A stretch of DNA of 64,000 nucleotides, taken from the NCBI RefSeq assembly GCF_002243645.1, contig NZ_CP017704.1, positions 721,501-785,500 on the forward strand. Reading direction: 5' to 3'. Under the pieces are notes generated by a model. It ran no database searches. It was given only the letters and a program-made list of their open reading frames with translations, and was not told the DNA's origin. This DNA comes from Peribacillus simplex NBRC 15720 = DSM 1321. Lineage in GTDB: Bacteria; Bacillota; Bacilli; Bacillales; DSM-1321. The position numbers were made by a program, and so were the translations under genes. This document shows positions 44,679 through 53,505 of this stretch, one piece after another. Every line of letters begins with the position of its first letter. The first letter of the stretch is position 1.

Positions 44679-45449
44679 TTATTTCAGCCTTAACTTTTGA
44701 CCGATATAAATTTTGTCGGGGTCTTTAATTCCGTTAAGACTAACAAGAGATTTTACCGTTGTTTTATGGTTTTTTGCAATGAAGCTAAGCGTGTCGCCTT
44801 TTGTTACAGTATAAGTTGTGGATGTTTCGGTTTTCAATGCACGGGTGTTGTGCGTCCTAAAAGTATTTATTGTATTTGTAAAATCCCTATAGGCTATATT
44901 CAAATCCACCTTTGTGCTGATCCCGCTTATCTTACCTGAATCAGAATGCTGCCAAATATCTGTGCTACGTCCCAACGTGCTGTTGTATCTGGCAATCCAC
45001 AAAGCGTAGTTCGTCAACCTTGATTCATCTAAAGTATTTTCGAGAAAGTATTTACCTGTATACAGCATAGCCGTGTATCCAGCCTCTTCAATAGCTTCTA
45101 AAAAAGCTATTGCTGCATCGGTCAGAGTTTTTTTCTTTGCCTTTTTTTTATTTTCTTCAAGATCAAGAACAACAGGGTAATTTAAAGCAAAAGAGCTGAT
45201 AGAATCTAAAAAATAAGCAGCCTCACCCTTTGCTTCTGCAACAGTTGCAAACTTTGCATAGTGATACGCCCCGACTTTCAATCCTGCTGCCAATGCTTGT
45301 GGTGCATTTTCTTTGAAATAGGATAGCTTGGAATAACTCGTTCCTTCTGTTGCTTTAATGAACACGAACTTCACGTCTGCCTTTGCAACTTCCTCCCAAT
45401 TAATAGCACCTTGCCAATGTGAAACATCGATTCCCTTTATATATTCCAT
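44679..45449 (-). CDS. GH25 lysozyme with LysM domain
   Basis: A 256-residue peptidoglycan hydrolase (muramidase). The GH25 domain, residues 1-195, has the active-site segments [13 protein letters not shown] and [12 protein letters not shown] (DxE) and the C-terminal [14 protein letters not shown] LysM peptidoglycan-binding domain closes the protein, residues 212-256 ([20 protein letters not shown]). There is no signal peptide, so it resembles a phage endolysin or a mother-cell lytic enzyme. No holin gene or other phage gene is adjacent. RBS is AGGAGG. Confidence 0.92.
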   Translation of the reverse strand: MEYIKGIDVSHWQGAINWEEVAKADVKFVFIKATEGTSYSKLSYFKENAPQALAAGLKVGAYHYAKFATVAEAKGEAAYFLDSISSFALNYPVVLDLEENKKKAKKKTLTDAAIAFLEAIEEAGYTAMLYTGKYFLENTLDESRLTNYALWIARYNSTLGRSTDIWQHSDSGKISGISTKVDLNIAYRDFTNTINTFRTHNTRALKTETSTTYTVTKGDTLSFIAKNHKTTVKSLVSLNGIKDPDKIYIGQKLRLK

Positions 45450-45662
45450 ATTAATGTCCTCCTCAAGGAAACAACCCTATGGTGGTAAATGTTTATGATT
45501 TTATCATAGCCCTTATAAACACATCATATAGGAAATATGCTGTACTATTGCCCACCTTATAATAAGGTATTTGATCGAGTTAAAACAATTATAAATCTTT
45601 AAAATTAGATTGAAAGCAAAGTATTATGCTGCTTCCTTTTGTTTTCAAAGATTATTTTATGC

Positions 45663-45668
45663 TATACT
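45663..45668 (+). promoter_or_regulatory. vmlR promoter, extended -10
   Basis: TATACT preceded by TG and one base (extended -10) has a weak -35-like TTGTTT about 18 bases upstream. Transcription starting near 45675 would give a 230-base leader. Confidence 0.6.
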
Positions 45669-45690
45669 GATTTTATTAATATCAGAAGGG

Positions 45691-45874
45691 ATGATGGGTG
45701 GCCGATGATTAACTAATCTTATTTTTAAAATTTGAAATCACATATTTCAAATCATACGAAATAGGATTAGTCTGCCCATTTTCTATAAATTACAGAGCTA
45801 TATTCACAATAGCTCTTATTTGATAATGCACAGGTATGACTAATCCTTCCATATGAACTGGGAGGATTTTTTTT
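45691..45874 (+). promoter_or_regulatory. vmlR leader: uORF-controlled transcription attenuator
   Basis: The leader has two mini-ORFs, MMGGR (45691-45708) and, overlapping its stop, MIN (45705-45716). Segment 1 (45712-45723, ACTAATCTTATT) can pair with segment 2 (45760-45771, AATAGGATTAGT), extended by the perfect hairpin ATTTGAAAT/ATTTCAAAT (45730-45752). Segment 2 can instead pair over 9 bp with segment 3 (45838-45846, GACTAATCC). Segment 3 is the 5' arm of a terminator, AATCCTTCC/GGGAGGATT then T8 (45842-45874). A ribosome stalled on the mini-ORF would free segment 2 and so prevent termination. A further perfect hairpin lies at 45795-45817. Confidence 0.8.
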
Positions 45875-45904
45875 GTTCTCCCTTTAAGGAGAGGGATAGA
45901 TTAT

Positions 45905-47545
45905 ATGAAAGAACTGTTAAAATTAACCAATATTAGCTATGAATTATTGGACCTTAACATTTTTGAAAATGTAAACGCTAGTGTTCAACAAGGGGAGATC
46001 ATCGGTATCATTGGTAAAAATGGTACCGGTAAATCTACGTTATTGCAATTAATTAATAATGATTTAGAGCCTGCACATGGACAATTCCAATGGCTGCAGC
46101 AAGGCTTGAAAGTTTTTATGGTAGAACAAGAAGTCGAGTCGCATTCTTCAGAAGAAAAGACCTCTTCCGAAGTTAAATTACTAGATAAGATGCATGTACC
46201 AAGCCATGACTTCCCACAATTAAGCGGGGGAGAAAAACTGAAAGCCCGACTTGCAAAAGGTCTTTCTAAAGATGCAGACCTTTTACTATTAGATGAACCG
46301 ACGAACCATCTTGATGAGGAAAGTTTAGAATTCCTCAAAGGACAAATTAAAAATTATAGAGGCACCATTATTTTTGTTTCGCACGATCGTTATTTTTTGG
46401 ATGCTGTAACAACGAAAATTTGGTCGATTGAAGATAAAAAGCTAATTGAACACAGAGGGAATTATTCTAGTTATATGGAGGTTCGTAAACAGAAAAGACT
46501 TACACAACAACGTGAATATGAAAAACAGCAAAAAATGGTTGAACGGATCGAGGGACAAATGAATGAAATCAATTCTTGGTCAAAAAAAGCCCATTCCCAA
46601 TCGACGAAAAAGGAAGGAGTTAAGGAATACTATCGCGTAAAAGCAAAGCGAATGGATGCACAAGTAAAATCTAAACAAAAGCGTCTTGAAAAAGAGCTTG
46701 AAAAGGCAAAAGTTGAACCTGTTGAATCAGAATATACTGTACGCTTTTCAATTAAAGCAAAAAACAAGACGGGAAAACGTTTTTTGGAAGTTAAGAATTT
46801 AACTAAGTCTTTTAACGGGCGAACACTATTTAAAAACGTCAATTTCACGATTCAGCATGGTGAGAAGGTTTCCATAATAGGTCCTAATGGCAGTGGAAAG
46901 ACGACATTATTAAAAATAATTCTTGGACATGAAACTTTTGCGGGCGATATATGGATTTCACCATCTGCAAAAATTGGCTATTTGACGCAAGAAGTGTTTG
47001 ATTTACCACTTGAACTAACACCCTCCCAGCTATTTCATAAAGAAACTTTCGAGTCGAGAGGGAACGTTCAAACTTTAATGAAGCATTTAGGCTTCACGGC
47101 ATCTCATTGGACAGAACCCATTAAGAATATGAGTATGGGTGAGCGAGTTAAATGTAAGTTAATGGAATATATCTTGGAAGAAAAAGATGTGCTCATTTTG
47201 GATGAGCCGACAAATCACCTGGACTTAGCTTCACGGGAACAACTTGAAGATACCTTAGCACAGTATACTGGAACGCTAATCGTCGTTTCGCATGATCGAT
47301 ATTTTCTCGAAAAAACGACAAGCAGCAAACTCATCATTTCGAATAATCACATACAAAAGCAATTGTATGAATCATCCTCCTCAAAAAGAGATGATCTGGA
47401 AGAACTACGATTAACACTTGAAACAGAAAGACAAGAAGTTTTGGGAAAGCTTAGCTTTATGACTCCAAACGATAAAGCTTACACAGAACTCGACCAGAAG
47501 TTTAATGAGCTTACGAAAAAAATAAATGAACTTTGTGACAAATGA
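45905..47545 (+). CDS. vmlR: ABC-F ribosome-protection protein VmlR
   Basis: A 546-residue soluble protein with two ABC domains joined by a charged helical linker and no TM segment. Walker A motifs are GKNGTGKST near residue 37 and GPNGSGKTT near 326. Signatures are LSGGEKLKARLAKG and MSMGERVKCKLM; Walker B is LLLLDEPTNHLDEE and VLILDEPTNHLDLA. Length and the linker (QREYEKQQKMVERI) and C-terminal (LGKLSFMTPNDKAYTELDQ) phrases match B. subtilis VmlR closely. VmlR displaces lincosamides, streptogramin A and pleuromutilins from the ribosome. Expression is controlled by the upstream attenuator. Confidence 0.93.
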   Translation: MKELLKLTNISYELLDLNIFENVNASVQQGEIIGIIGKNGTGKSTLLQLINNDLEPAHGQFQWLQQGLKVFMVEQEVESHSSEEKTSSEVKLLDKMHVPSHDFPQLSGGEKLKARLAKGLSKDADLLLLDEPTNHLDEESLEFLKGQIKNYRGTIIFVSHDRYFLDAVTTKIWSIEDKKLIEHRGNYSSYMEVRKQKRLTQQREYEKQQKMVERIEGQMNEINSWSKKAHSQSTKKEGVKEYYRVKAKRMDAQVKSKQKRLEKELEKAKVEPVESEYTVRFSIKAKNKTGKRFLEVKNLTKSFNGRTLFKNVNFTIQHGEKVSIIGPNGSGKTTLLKIILGHETFAGDIWISPSAKIGYLTQEVFDLPLELTPSQLFHKETFESRGNVQTLMKHLGFTASHWTEPIKNMSMGERVKCKLMEYILEEKDVLILDEPTNHLDLASREQLEDTLAQYTGTLIVVSHDRYFLEKTTSSKLIISNNHIQKQLYESSSSKRDDLEELRLTLETERQEVLGKLSFMTPNDKAYTELDQKFNELTKKINELCDK

Positions 47546-47588
47546 CTTTCAAAAGTAACTTAATGAAACTGCTGGATTAAAATACGGG

Positions 47589-47621
47589 AACCCTTAGAAT
47601 GTATTAACTCTAAGGGTTTTT
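47589..47621 (+). terminator. Terminator of vmlR
   Basis: AACCCTTAGA pairs with TCTAAGGGTT around a 10-base loop, then T-run. It lies about 45 bp after the stop codon. Confidence 0.8.
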
Positions 47622-47771
47622 TCAGATACAGAGTGTCTGCCGAAGTTTTTCCAAGAAAGTTACATGGTATTTGAATTGATTTGACTTATATGCAGATTAA
47701 TTAGAATACTAATGACTCCTTTTTAATAAGATTTAAATGGTGGTTGTGTCTTATTAAAGGAGGCTTTAGTT

Positions 47772-48596
47772 ATGAGTGAGAACACACAGGAAGCTAATAT
47801 GAGGAATAACTTTGGAATGTTTGTTGAACGCTCTTTAGATGAGATTCGTTTTTGGTCAAGAATAATGAAGGAACATTCGTTATTTCTAAGACTAGGGTTT
47901 AGATGTGAAGATACACAGCTAATTGAGGAAGCTAATCAGTTTTATCATTTATTTGAACGGATAGAACAGCAATCCCATTCATTTACAAGTCAAACTGATC
48001 CAGAACAGATTAGAAGATTTAATGCGGAAGTGCAACAGGCTGCTACAGGCATATTTTTATTTAAAAGGAAGGTATTAGGATTAATACTCACCTGTAAATT
48101 GCCTGGTGCAAACAACTTCCCACTTTTAGTCGACCATACAAGCAGGGAAGCCAATTATTTTAGAAAACGATTAAAAGAATTAAATGAGGGTAAATTGAAA
48201 CCACTTGCAGATGCCATCATCAAAGAAAATGTTTTCTTTTTAAGGATCATGGCGGATCATGCAAAATTCATCGGACATCTCCTTGATCCATCGGAAAGAA
48301 AGCTGGTGGATATGGCGCGAAACTTTAGTAATGATTTTGATCAATTAGTCTTTCAAGCAGTAGACTTAGAGTCCATGAAACCTCAATCTCAAACGGCCCC
48401 TCTTTTGGATCAATTTCTAGATCAGAACCGTGTTTCCGTCGTATCACTTCGAGACTTTAAGAAAACCGCCAGAGATTTAATCGAAGAATGCAAAATCAAG
48501 AGCATTATCCATCCACTATTGGCTGATCATGTTTTCCGTGAAGCCGAACGTTTCCTTGAAATTATCGATATGTTTGAATCCCATCTTACAGGATAA
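47772..48596 (+). CDS. DUF2935-family protein
   Basis: A 274-residue soluble, helix-rich protein made of two related halves, each a four-helix bundle of about 130 residues. The halves share phrases such as DEIRFWSRIMKEHSLFLR and the DHTSREANYFRKRL/DHVFREAERFLEII pair. Repeated His and Glu residues (EHS, DHA, DHVFRE) could bind metal. The family is found in Firmicutes and its function is unknown. A good AAAGGAGG precedes the ATG. It stands alone between two terminators. Confidence 0.88.
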   Translation: MSENTQEANMRNNFGMFVERSLDEIRFWSRIMKEHSLFLRLGFRCEDTQLIEEANQFYHLFERIEQQSHSFTSQTDPEQIRRFNAEVQQAATGIFLFKRKVLGLILTCKLPGANNFPLLVDHTSREANYFRKRLKELNEGKLKPLADAIIKENVFFLRIMADHAKFIGHLLDPSERKLVDMARNFSNDFDQLVFQAVDLESMKPQSQTAPLLDQFLDQNRVSVVSLRDFKKTARDLIEECKIKSIIHPLLADHVFREAERFLEIIDMFESHLTG

Positions 48597-48668
48597 AAAT
48601 ACAATTAATTGAGTATGACTGATATAGAAAATTGCAATTATCGGATAAAAAAATTCTAACCTAAAATA

Positions 48669-48692
48669 GGCCCCTCTCGATTTAGAGAAGGG
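48669..48692. terminator. Terminator hairpin
   Basis: GCCCCTCTC pairs with GAGAAGGGC around GATTTA, then T4 on the + strand. It serves the DUF2935 gene and perhaps the convergent small gene. Confidence 0.7.
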
Positions 48693-48709
48693 CTTTTATA
48701 TGTAAAAAG

Positions 48710-49060
48710 TTAAGACAGGGAGTTCACCAATGTTTTAAGTTTCTCTTTATCAGAAACATGAATCCATGGTAAATCCAGATTATCATCATTAATACCAGGT
48801 TGGATAACACAGCTATTTAAAAGGTCACATATACAATCATTTATTAACTGGATATCCTGGTCTGATATTTTCCGGTTATATATTACAGGAGCGGCTCCTG
48901 TTTGTTTGGTTATCCCCCCTATCAAGCCTCGTTGTTTTAATGAACTTCTAATCACTTCTTTGATAGCCTCTAGACTTGTCAATGGAAATACATCAAGGTG
49001 CTTAACAATCATTCTAAAAATGTCCTCTTTAGATAAGTCGTGTTCTTTATGTTGTCGCAA
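48710..49060 (-). CDS. Small hypothetical protein
   Basis: A 116-residue soluble protein without TM or signal segments. The N-terminus is charged (RQHKEHDLSKEDIFRMIVKH) and the rest predicts helices with two Cys (NDCICDLLNSC). I do not recognise the family. It converges on the DUF2935 gene across a shared terminator. Confidence 0.6.
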   Translation of the reverse strand: MRQHKEHDLSKEDIFRMIVKHLDVFPLTSLEAIKEVIRSSLKQRGLIGGITKQTGAAPVIYNRKISDQDIQLINDCICDLLNSCVIQPGINDDNLDLPWIHVSDKEKLKTLVNSLS

Positions 49061-49406
49061 TTATTCCACCCCCATCGTCAAAACATTCTTCAAACGAAAC
49101 GTAAAATCCTCCTTTTCCCTTAAAAAGGACGATACACACTACCCTTTTGAGTACCGCACTGACCCTTTATTCCAAATATAGAAATTAACACATAAAAACC
49201 AGATTCACTGACGATTTCCCGCAACGAATACAGCGCCTGACCATTTTTGCAAAGGGTGCTCCATTGTATGGAAACTTATCTGCCATAACTGAATTGATTT
49301 TGTTCTTTGCAAATCAACATTCATATTTTTGGTAAATATTTGTATTATAATAAAATAAATATTTAATCTGTTACGTTATGAAAATGATTATTTAACGAAG
49401 GGAAGG
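49061..49406. other. Intergenic stretch
   Basis: About 345 bp of AT-rich sequence with promoters presumed but not convincingly placed, and no gene recognised. Confidence 0.4.
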
Positions 49407-49874
49407 TTGCTTATCTTTGAAATCATTCTGTACATTCACATTTGCACTGGAGCAACATGTCTTATTAGTGGAATAGGTGCTATGTCTTCAAAGAAAAAAA
49501 GAGGTATGCATACAATTTGTGGTGAAATTTATCACAGTGCATATGTTGTAGTCTTTGTCACATCCCTGACAATGGCAATATTGAATTGGGAAAGCAGCGC
49601 ATATTTATTTTTCATTGGGATATTTTCATATTCTTTCGCATTTTTAGGCTATGTATCTGCTAAGAAGAAATGGAAAAACTGGATTGCCTCTCATATAAGC
49701 GGGATGCTCGGTTCCTATATCGCTATTTGTACTGCAATTCTTGTAGTAAATGTATCCAATATAACTATCTTGAATCAATGGAACCCATTAATTTTTTGGT
49801 TTCTTCCAAGCATTATAGGTTCCCCGTTGATATTTTTGGTTGGACAGAAGTATAAAAAATCCAAATCAATCTAA
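49407..49874 (+). CDS. Small membrane protein (DUF2306-like)
   Basis: A 155-residue protein with four TM segments. Phrases such as YIHICTGATCLISGIGAM, then KKRGMHTICGEIYHSAYVVV with conserved His residues, and SHISGMLGSYIA resemble the DUF2306 group, whose conserved His may bind heme or metal. The start is a TTG at 49407 just after GAAGGGAAGG; no alternative start is close. Function unknown. Confidence 0.7.
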   Translation: MLIFEIILYIHICTGATCLISGIGAMSSKKKRGMHTICGEIYHSAYVVVFVTSLTMAILNWESSAYLFFIGIFSYSFAFLGYVSAKKKWKNWIASHISGMLGSYIAICTAILVVNVSNITILNQWNPLIFWFLPSIIGSPLIFLVGQKYKKSKSI

Positions 49875-49931
49875 TTGCAGTCCAAAAAGCTCCTATAAAC
49901 AAAAATTATTTAACAAAGTGCTAAACAAAAA

Positions 49932-49958
49932 AAGCCCTCTCGATTAAGAGAAGGGCTT
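49932..49958 (+). terminator. Terminator hairpin
   Basis: AAGCCCTCTC pairs with GAGAAGGGCTT around GATTAA, then TTT. It is nearly the same sequence as the hairpin at 48669. Confidence 0.75.
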
Positions 49959-50394
49959 TTAACAATGGAGGAGTACCACTTAGGGGGTAGTACAATAATA
50001 TAATTATCGCCAAACGAATACATTTATATTCACCCCCTTCCTCAAGTGGTTGAAAACGGCTTTACCTGCCTTTGCCTTATAGACATTGAAAATTGACGCC
50101 TTAGTCGTTCCCCCTCTGCCTTCAATTACTTTTTTTGATTTGTTCTATGCCCATTCTTAAATCCTTCTACAATAAGACCTGCTATTATAACGGCTCTTTA
50201 ATGTTTTTTGAATGGAAAATAGCGTTCTATTTCCCTTGTTCGGAGTGCCGTCATTGCATTATATTAACGGATTCAAATGATTAAACGGATGGATGGTCCT
50301 ATCTTTGGAAATAATGGATGCCTCATACTCTATTCAATTTTCACCATGTTTCTGATATGCTTTTATCAATTAAAAAAAGAAAGGTGTAGTTACG
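49959..50394. other. Intergenic stretch before mscL
   Basis: About 435 bp without a recognised gene. A 75-codon open frame at 50277 overlaps the start of mscL in another frame and is not supported. Confidence 0.4.
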
Positions 50395-50793
50395 ATGATA
50401 AAGGAATTCAGGGAGTTTATTACCAAAGGAAACGTTCTCGATCTTGCAATAGCTGTAGTAATGGGTGCTGCTTTTGGGAAGATCGTTTCATCACTAGTCA
50501 ATAATATTATCACACCGCTAATAGGAATTTTATTAGGAGGGGTCAATTTTTCTTCGTTATCTATCACAGTTGGAAACGCAGTTGTTCAATACGGTGAATT
50601 TGTCCAAGCTGTGATTGATTTCTTGATCATTTCATTTGCGATTTTCATGTTTATGAAGGTAGCGAATTCTCTTATTAGAAAAAAACAAGCGAACGAGGAA
50701 GAGGTATTGGAAGCGGTACCGGCATCCGAGCAATATTTAAAGGAAATCCGTGATCTTTTACAAAAAAATTCACGGCAGGATGAAACATCATAA
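50395..50793 (+). CDS. mscL: Large-conductance mechanosensitive channel
   Basis: A 132-residue homopentameric membrane channel that releases solutes on hypo-osmotic shock. TM1 is [20 protein letters not shown], with the gate region and the conserved [10 protein letters not shown]2 is [20 protein letters not shown], followed by the C-terminal charged helix with [14 protein letters not shown] sequence. Length is normal for Bacillus. AGAAAGG upstream of the ATG. Confidence 0.96.
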   Translation: MIKEFREFITKGNVLDLAIAVVMGAAFGKIVSSLVNNIITPLIGILLGGVNFSSLSITVGNAVVQYGEFVQAVIDFLIISFAIFMFMKVANSLIRKKQANEEEVLEAVPASEQYLKEIRDLLQKNSRQDETS

Positions 50794-50851
50794 GTATATA
50801 CTGAATCAGTAAAAGTGTAGAAATAGTCAAAAATCACTTGAGAATAAGATA

Positions 50852-50879
50852 AAGCCCCTCTCTTAATTGAGAGGGGCTG
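50852..50879 (+). terminator. Terminator of mscL
   Basis: AGCCCCTCTC pairs perfectly with GAGAGGGGCT around TTAATT. It is the fourth related hairpin in this region. Confidence 0.7.
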
Positions 50880-51175
50880 GTTTAAAGCGTTAGTTATTAA
50901 TGTCTTATTGAACTACGTACCCGTTACTTCAACAAGACATGCGACACTTATTAAAGAACCGTGTGTTGAAATTCGTAAAGCAAAGTGACAGTAATGATGG
51001 CAATCAAAAGAGTCTCTCTAACGAACCAATAGAGAGTATAAGCTGGAACTGCTGCACTAATTTTAAACATATCACCTTTATATGAACAAATTTATACAAC
51101 AATCAGCTATTTCGAACAACTAACAATGGATTATGGGATAATATAAGGCATCCTCCTTCACTTTGTAAAAATGAT
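50880..51175. other. Intergenic stretch
   Basis: No gene recognised. A short phrase ATRHATLIKEPCVEIRKAK near 50937-50991 may be debris. Confidence 0.3.
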
Positions 51176-51205
51176 CAAGAGTAAAGCAATGAAGCTTTAC
51201 TCTTG
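51176..51205 (-). terminator. Terminator of the isomerase unit
   Basis: CAAGAGTAAAG pairs perfectly with CTTTACTCTTG, with a T-run farther along on the minus strand. Confidence 0.65.
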
Positions 51206-51227
51206 ACCCCAACTTTCTGCATATAAT

Positions 51228-52178
51228 TTATCGGCAATATTTATCGCGTAAAGCAAGGGTATACTTAACCGATTGTTCTGTACCTTTTTCTTGATCTTCA
51301 ATCATTTGTTCTAAAAGTTCTTTTGGAGGATAATAGTAATCCAATGGTTTAATGACACTTAAATCATAAGGAGGTTGTTCAACTTTGAAAGCTCCTTCTC
51401 CAACCGCAAAGACTCCGCCTGCACCAAGCTCTCTCTTAAAATTGATGGCATATGGAAAACACATTTCAACGTTGATTCTAGTTAGGGTAGATTTCTCAAC
51501 CAGTATTTTAAAACATTCTTCTGTATCAATATTGCCTGTCCCTACTGGTACACCACATACCCTATAATCCTCGCCATCATGAATGATAATATGATCTTTA
51601 AAATGGGTTGTGAATGCATATGGTGCTAATTTTCTTACAGCTTCAACCGGATCCTCCCATGCCATCATTCCGTTGCCCACATCACAATGAGCGCTAACCC
51701 AAGGGCTGTTGACTTCATTAATAATTTGAATAACCTCATCTGTTAACTCTTCCTCATGATTTTCCACAGCTAGTTTTATCCTGTATTTCTCTAATAATGG
51801 TACAATTTGTTTGATATCTCCTGGTGCTTTTTTCAATCTTTCCGGATCATACTCTCCTAAGCATGTATACGTGCGAATCACATCCGCTCCGATTCTATAT
51901 GCTGCCTCAATTACCTCTTTTAGATGTTCCGGATCGCTTCCATTTGTGTCTATTTCAGCGAAAAATCCATACTTTTGAATTTCTTTTCTTACTCTCTCTA
52001 AATATTCCGGTTCAAATGATTCTAAAGTGCCCCATCCTGGCAACCCTGGCCATGGAACAATATTGATCATGACTCCGTCTAATCCCAATTCAGCTGTTTT
52101 TCTGATAAAACCGAAAATATCCATTCGACCTGTAATAAATTGCAAGTGATAGCTTTCTGTTTCTAATCCAATTTTCAT
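51228..52178 (-). CDS. Sugar phosphate isomerase/epimerase-like TIM-barrel protein
   Basis: A 316-residue cytoplasmic protein of the AP-endonuclease-2 fold. Likely metal ligands are the Glu in IKLAVENHEEE, the Asp in VSAHCDVGNGMMAWEDP, the His in FTTHFKDH and the Glu in TRINVEMCFP. The ATG at 52178 has AAAGGTGGGG upstream; the frame opens at a GTG four codons earlier. A decayed MFS transporter gene lies just upstream in the same direction, so an uptake-plus-isomerisation unit has lost its transporter. The substrate is unknown. Confidence 0.85.
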   Translation of the reverse strand: MKIGLETESYHLQFITGRMDIFGFIRKTAELGLDGVMINIVPWPGLPGWGTLESFEPEYLERVRKEIQKYGFFAEIDTNGSDPEHLKEVIEAAYRIGADVIRTYTCLGEYDPERLKKAPGDIKQIVPLLEKYRIKLAVENHEEELTDEVIQIINEVNSPWVSAHCDVGNGMMAWEDPVEAVRKLAPYAFTTHFKDHIIIHDGEDYRVCGVPVGTGNIDTEECFKILVEKSTLTRINVEMCFPYAINFKRELGAGGVFAVGEGAFKVEQPPYDLSVIKPLDYYYPPKELLEQMIEDQEKGTEQSVKYTLALRDKYCR

Positions 52179-52196
52179 TTTTTTCCCCACCTTTAA

Positions 52197-52665
52197 TTAA
52201 GTATTTATTTCTTTTTTCTTGTTTACGATTTTAACTAAGCTGCTTATAATAAAACCTTTGACTGCGAACGCGATCATTGTCAAAAAGACAAGTCTTTTGC
52301 CTTCTATTCCTGGTGATTGATCTAACATGCTTCCATTTAGAATAAATGCAAACATAGAATGGGCATATCCAACTAAGCAGGCTATAGAAACTGCTGCACC
52401 ACTTATTTCTCGCGGGATTCCTACTTCTTCAATAGGAGCAAAGAATACAGCTCTTTGAGTAATGATAATCGAACCGTAGGCGAAAAGGTTACACCAACAT
52501 ATACATTAAGAGTTTGATGAGGTAAGAGAATAAATATAATCATTCCGATGATCGATGCTGCAAAAACCCCCCTCAAATATTTAGATGGAGATTTGAACTT
52601 TTTATCAGCAAGAAATCGCCTACCGGTCCGCTTAACATACCATTTTGGTAATTTTGATGAGTTAT
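52197..52665 (-). pseudogene. Decayed MFS transporter
   Basis: Read leftward with frame changes, this gives SGPVGDFLADKKFKSPSKYL-like sequence, then a TM stretch, then an intact-looking tail: FAYGSIIITQRAVFFAPIEE, EISGAAVSIACLVGYAHSM and LVFLTMIAFAVKGFIISSLV, ending in KKEINT. The tail is the last four TM segments of an MFS permease. At least two frameshifts and the loss of the whole N-terminal half make it non-functional. Confidence 0.75.
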
Positions 52666-52725
52666 ACTAATCAATTTAAGAATATATGGAAGAATAAAAT
52701 TCGTTACCAATGAAGCCTAAATATA

Positions 52726-52752
52726 ATGACTCCCGCAACATATGGGAGTCAT
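52726..52752 (-). terminator. Terminator of the SMR pair
   Basis: ATGACTCCC pairs perfectly with GGGAGTCAT around a 9-base loop, followed by a T/A-rich stretch on the minus strand. Confidence 0.65.
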
Positions 52753-52785
52753 CTATTAGCTTCTTAAATTAAAGGTCTTTTTTGA

Positions 52786-53106
52786 TTAATGTCCAGAAGT
52801 CATTTTGATACCTATAGCCCCTGCAATGATACACATAATGAATAGGTTTAATCTTAAACTTCTGGGTTCATTAAAGAAGATCATTCCTGCTAAAACACTT
52901 CCAACAGAGCCGATACTAGTCCATATTGCATAAGCAGTACCCACTGGAAGTGAAGTTAATGACAAGGATAGAAAATAAAAGCTTAAACTTCCCAAAAAAA
53001 GACACGCTACAGAGGGTAGCAATTTTTTAAACCCGTCTGCACGTTTCAGGCTTATAACACTACCAATCTCGGCAAATCCGGCAATAATAAGAAAAAACCA
53101 AGCCAT
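52786..53106 (-). CDS. SMR-family efflux subunit (paired), second gene
   Basis: A 106-residue protein with four TM segments. The conserved membrane Glu lies in FFLIIAGFAEIGSVISLKRA, and TAYAIWTSIGSVGSVLAGMI is the family's TM3 signature. It probably forms an antiparallel heterodimer with the SMR protein encoded 40 bp upstream, as in the EbrAB and YkkCD pairs. Substrates of such pairs include cationic drugs and guanidinium compounds. Confidence 0.9.
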   Translation of the reverse strand: MAWFFLIIAGFAEIGSVISLKRADGFKKLLPSVACLFLGSLSFYFLSLSLTSLPVGTAYAIWTSIGSVGSVLAGMIFFNEPRSLRLNLFIMCIIAGAIGIKMTSGH

Positions 53107-53146
53107 TGAATTATCCCCTAACCTTGTATAAATCAGTTCATTTCCT

Positions 53147-53476
53147 TTAATGTTTAGGTTGTGCTGGAGTGACTTTTATTCCAATTATCCCTAATATCAT
53201 TAAAGCCATAAAAAATACTTTCAGTGGATTAATGGTCTCACCCAAAAAAAGCATCCCAGTTACTACAGTTCCCACTGTTCCCAATCCAGTGAAAATGGCG
53301 TAACCAGTTCCTAAGGGTATTGAATGTAAAGCTTTTGAAAGTAAAAAGAAACTAAAGATTATAATAACTACCGTTACTGTACTAGGTATAATTTTCGTGA
53401 ATCCGTGTGAATATTTAAGACCGATCACCCAGACAATTTCCAAAAGTCCTGCCATTATGATATATATCCATGCCAT
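53147..53476 (-). CDS. SMR-family efflux subunit (paired), first gene
   Basis: A 109-residue four-TM protein with the essential Glu in IIMAGLLEIVWVIGLKYSHG and TM3 TGYAIFTGLGTVGTVVTGML. The EVVWVIGLK-like TM1 is close to YkkC and SugE types. No guanidine-I riboswitch is visible ahead of it; the gene follows a HAD phosphatase gene by 29 bp. Confidence 0.9.
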   Translation of the reverse strand: MAWIYIIMAGLLEIVWVIGLKYSHGFTKIIPSTVTVVIIIFSFFLLSKALHSIPLGTGYAIFTGLGTVGTVVTGMLFLGETINPLKVFFMALMILGIIGIKVTPAQPKH

Positions 53477-53505
53477 TTTATCGCTCTCTCCTTTGGCATT
53501 GACAC

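Noticed and set aside
44679..45449. Prophage remnant suggested by the GH25-LysM lysozyme
   Set aside because: No holin, tail, capsid or integrase gene is adjacent; sspH and vmlR flank it directly.
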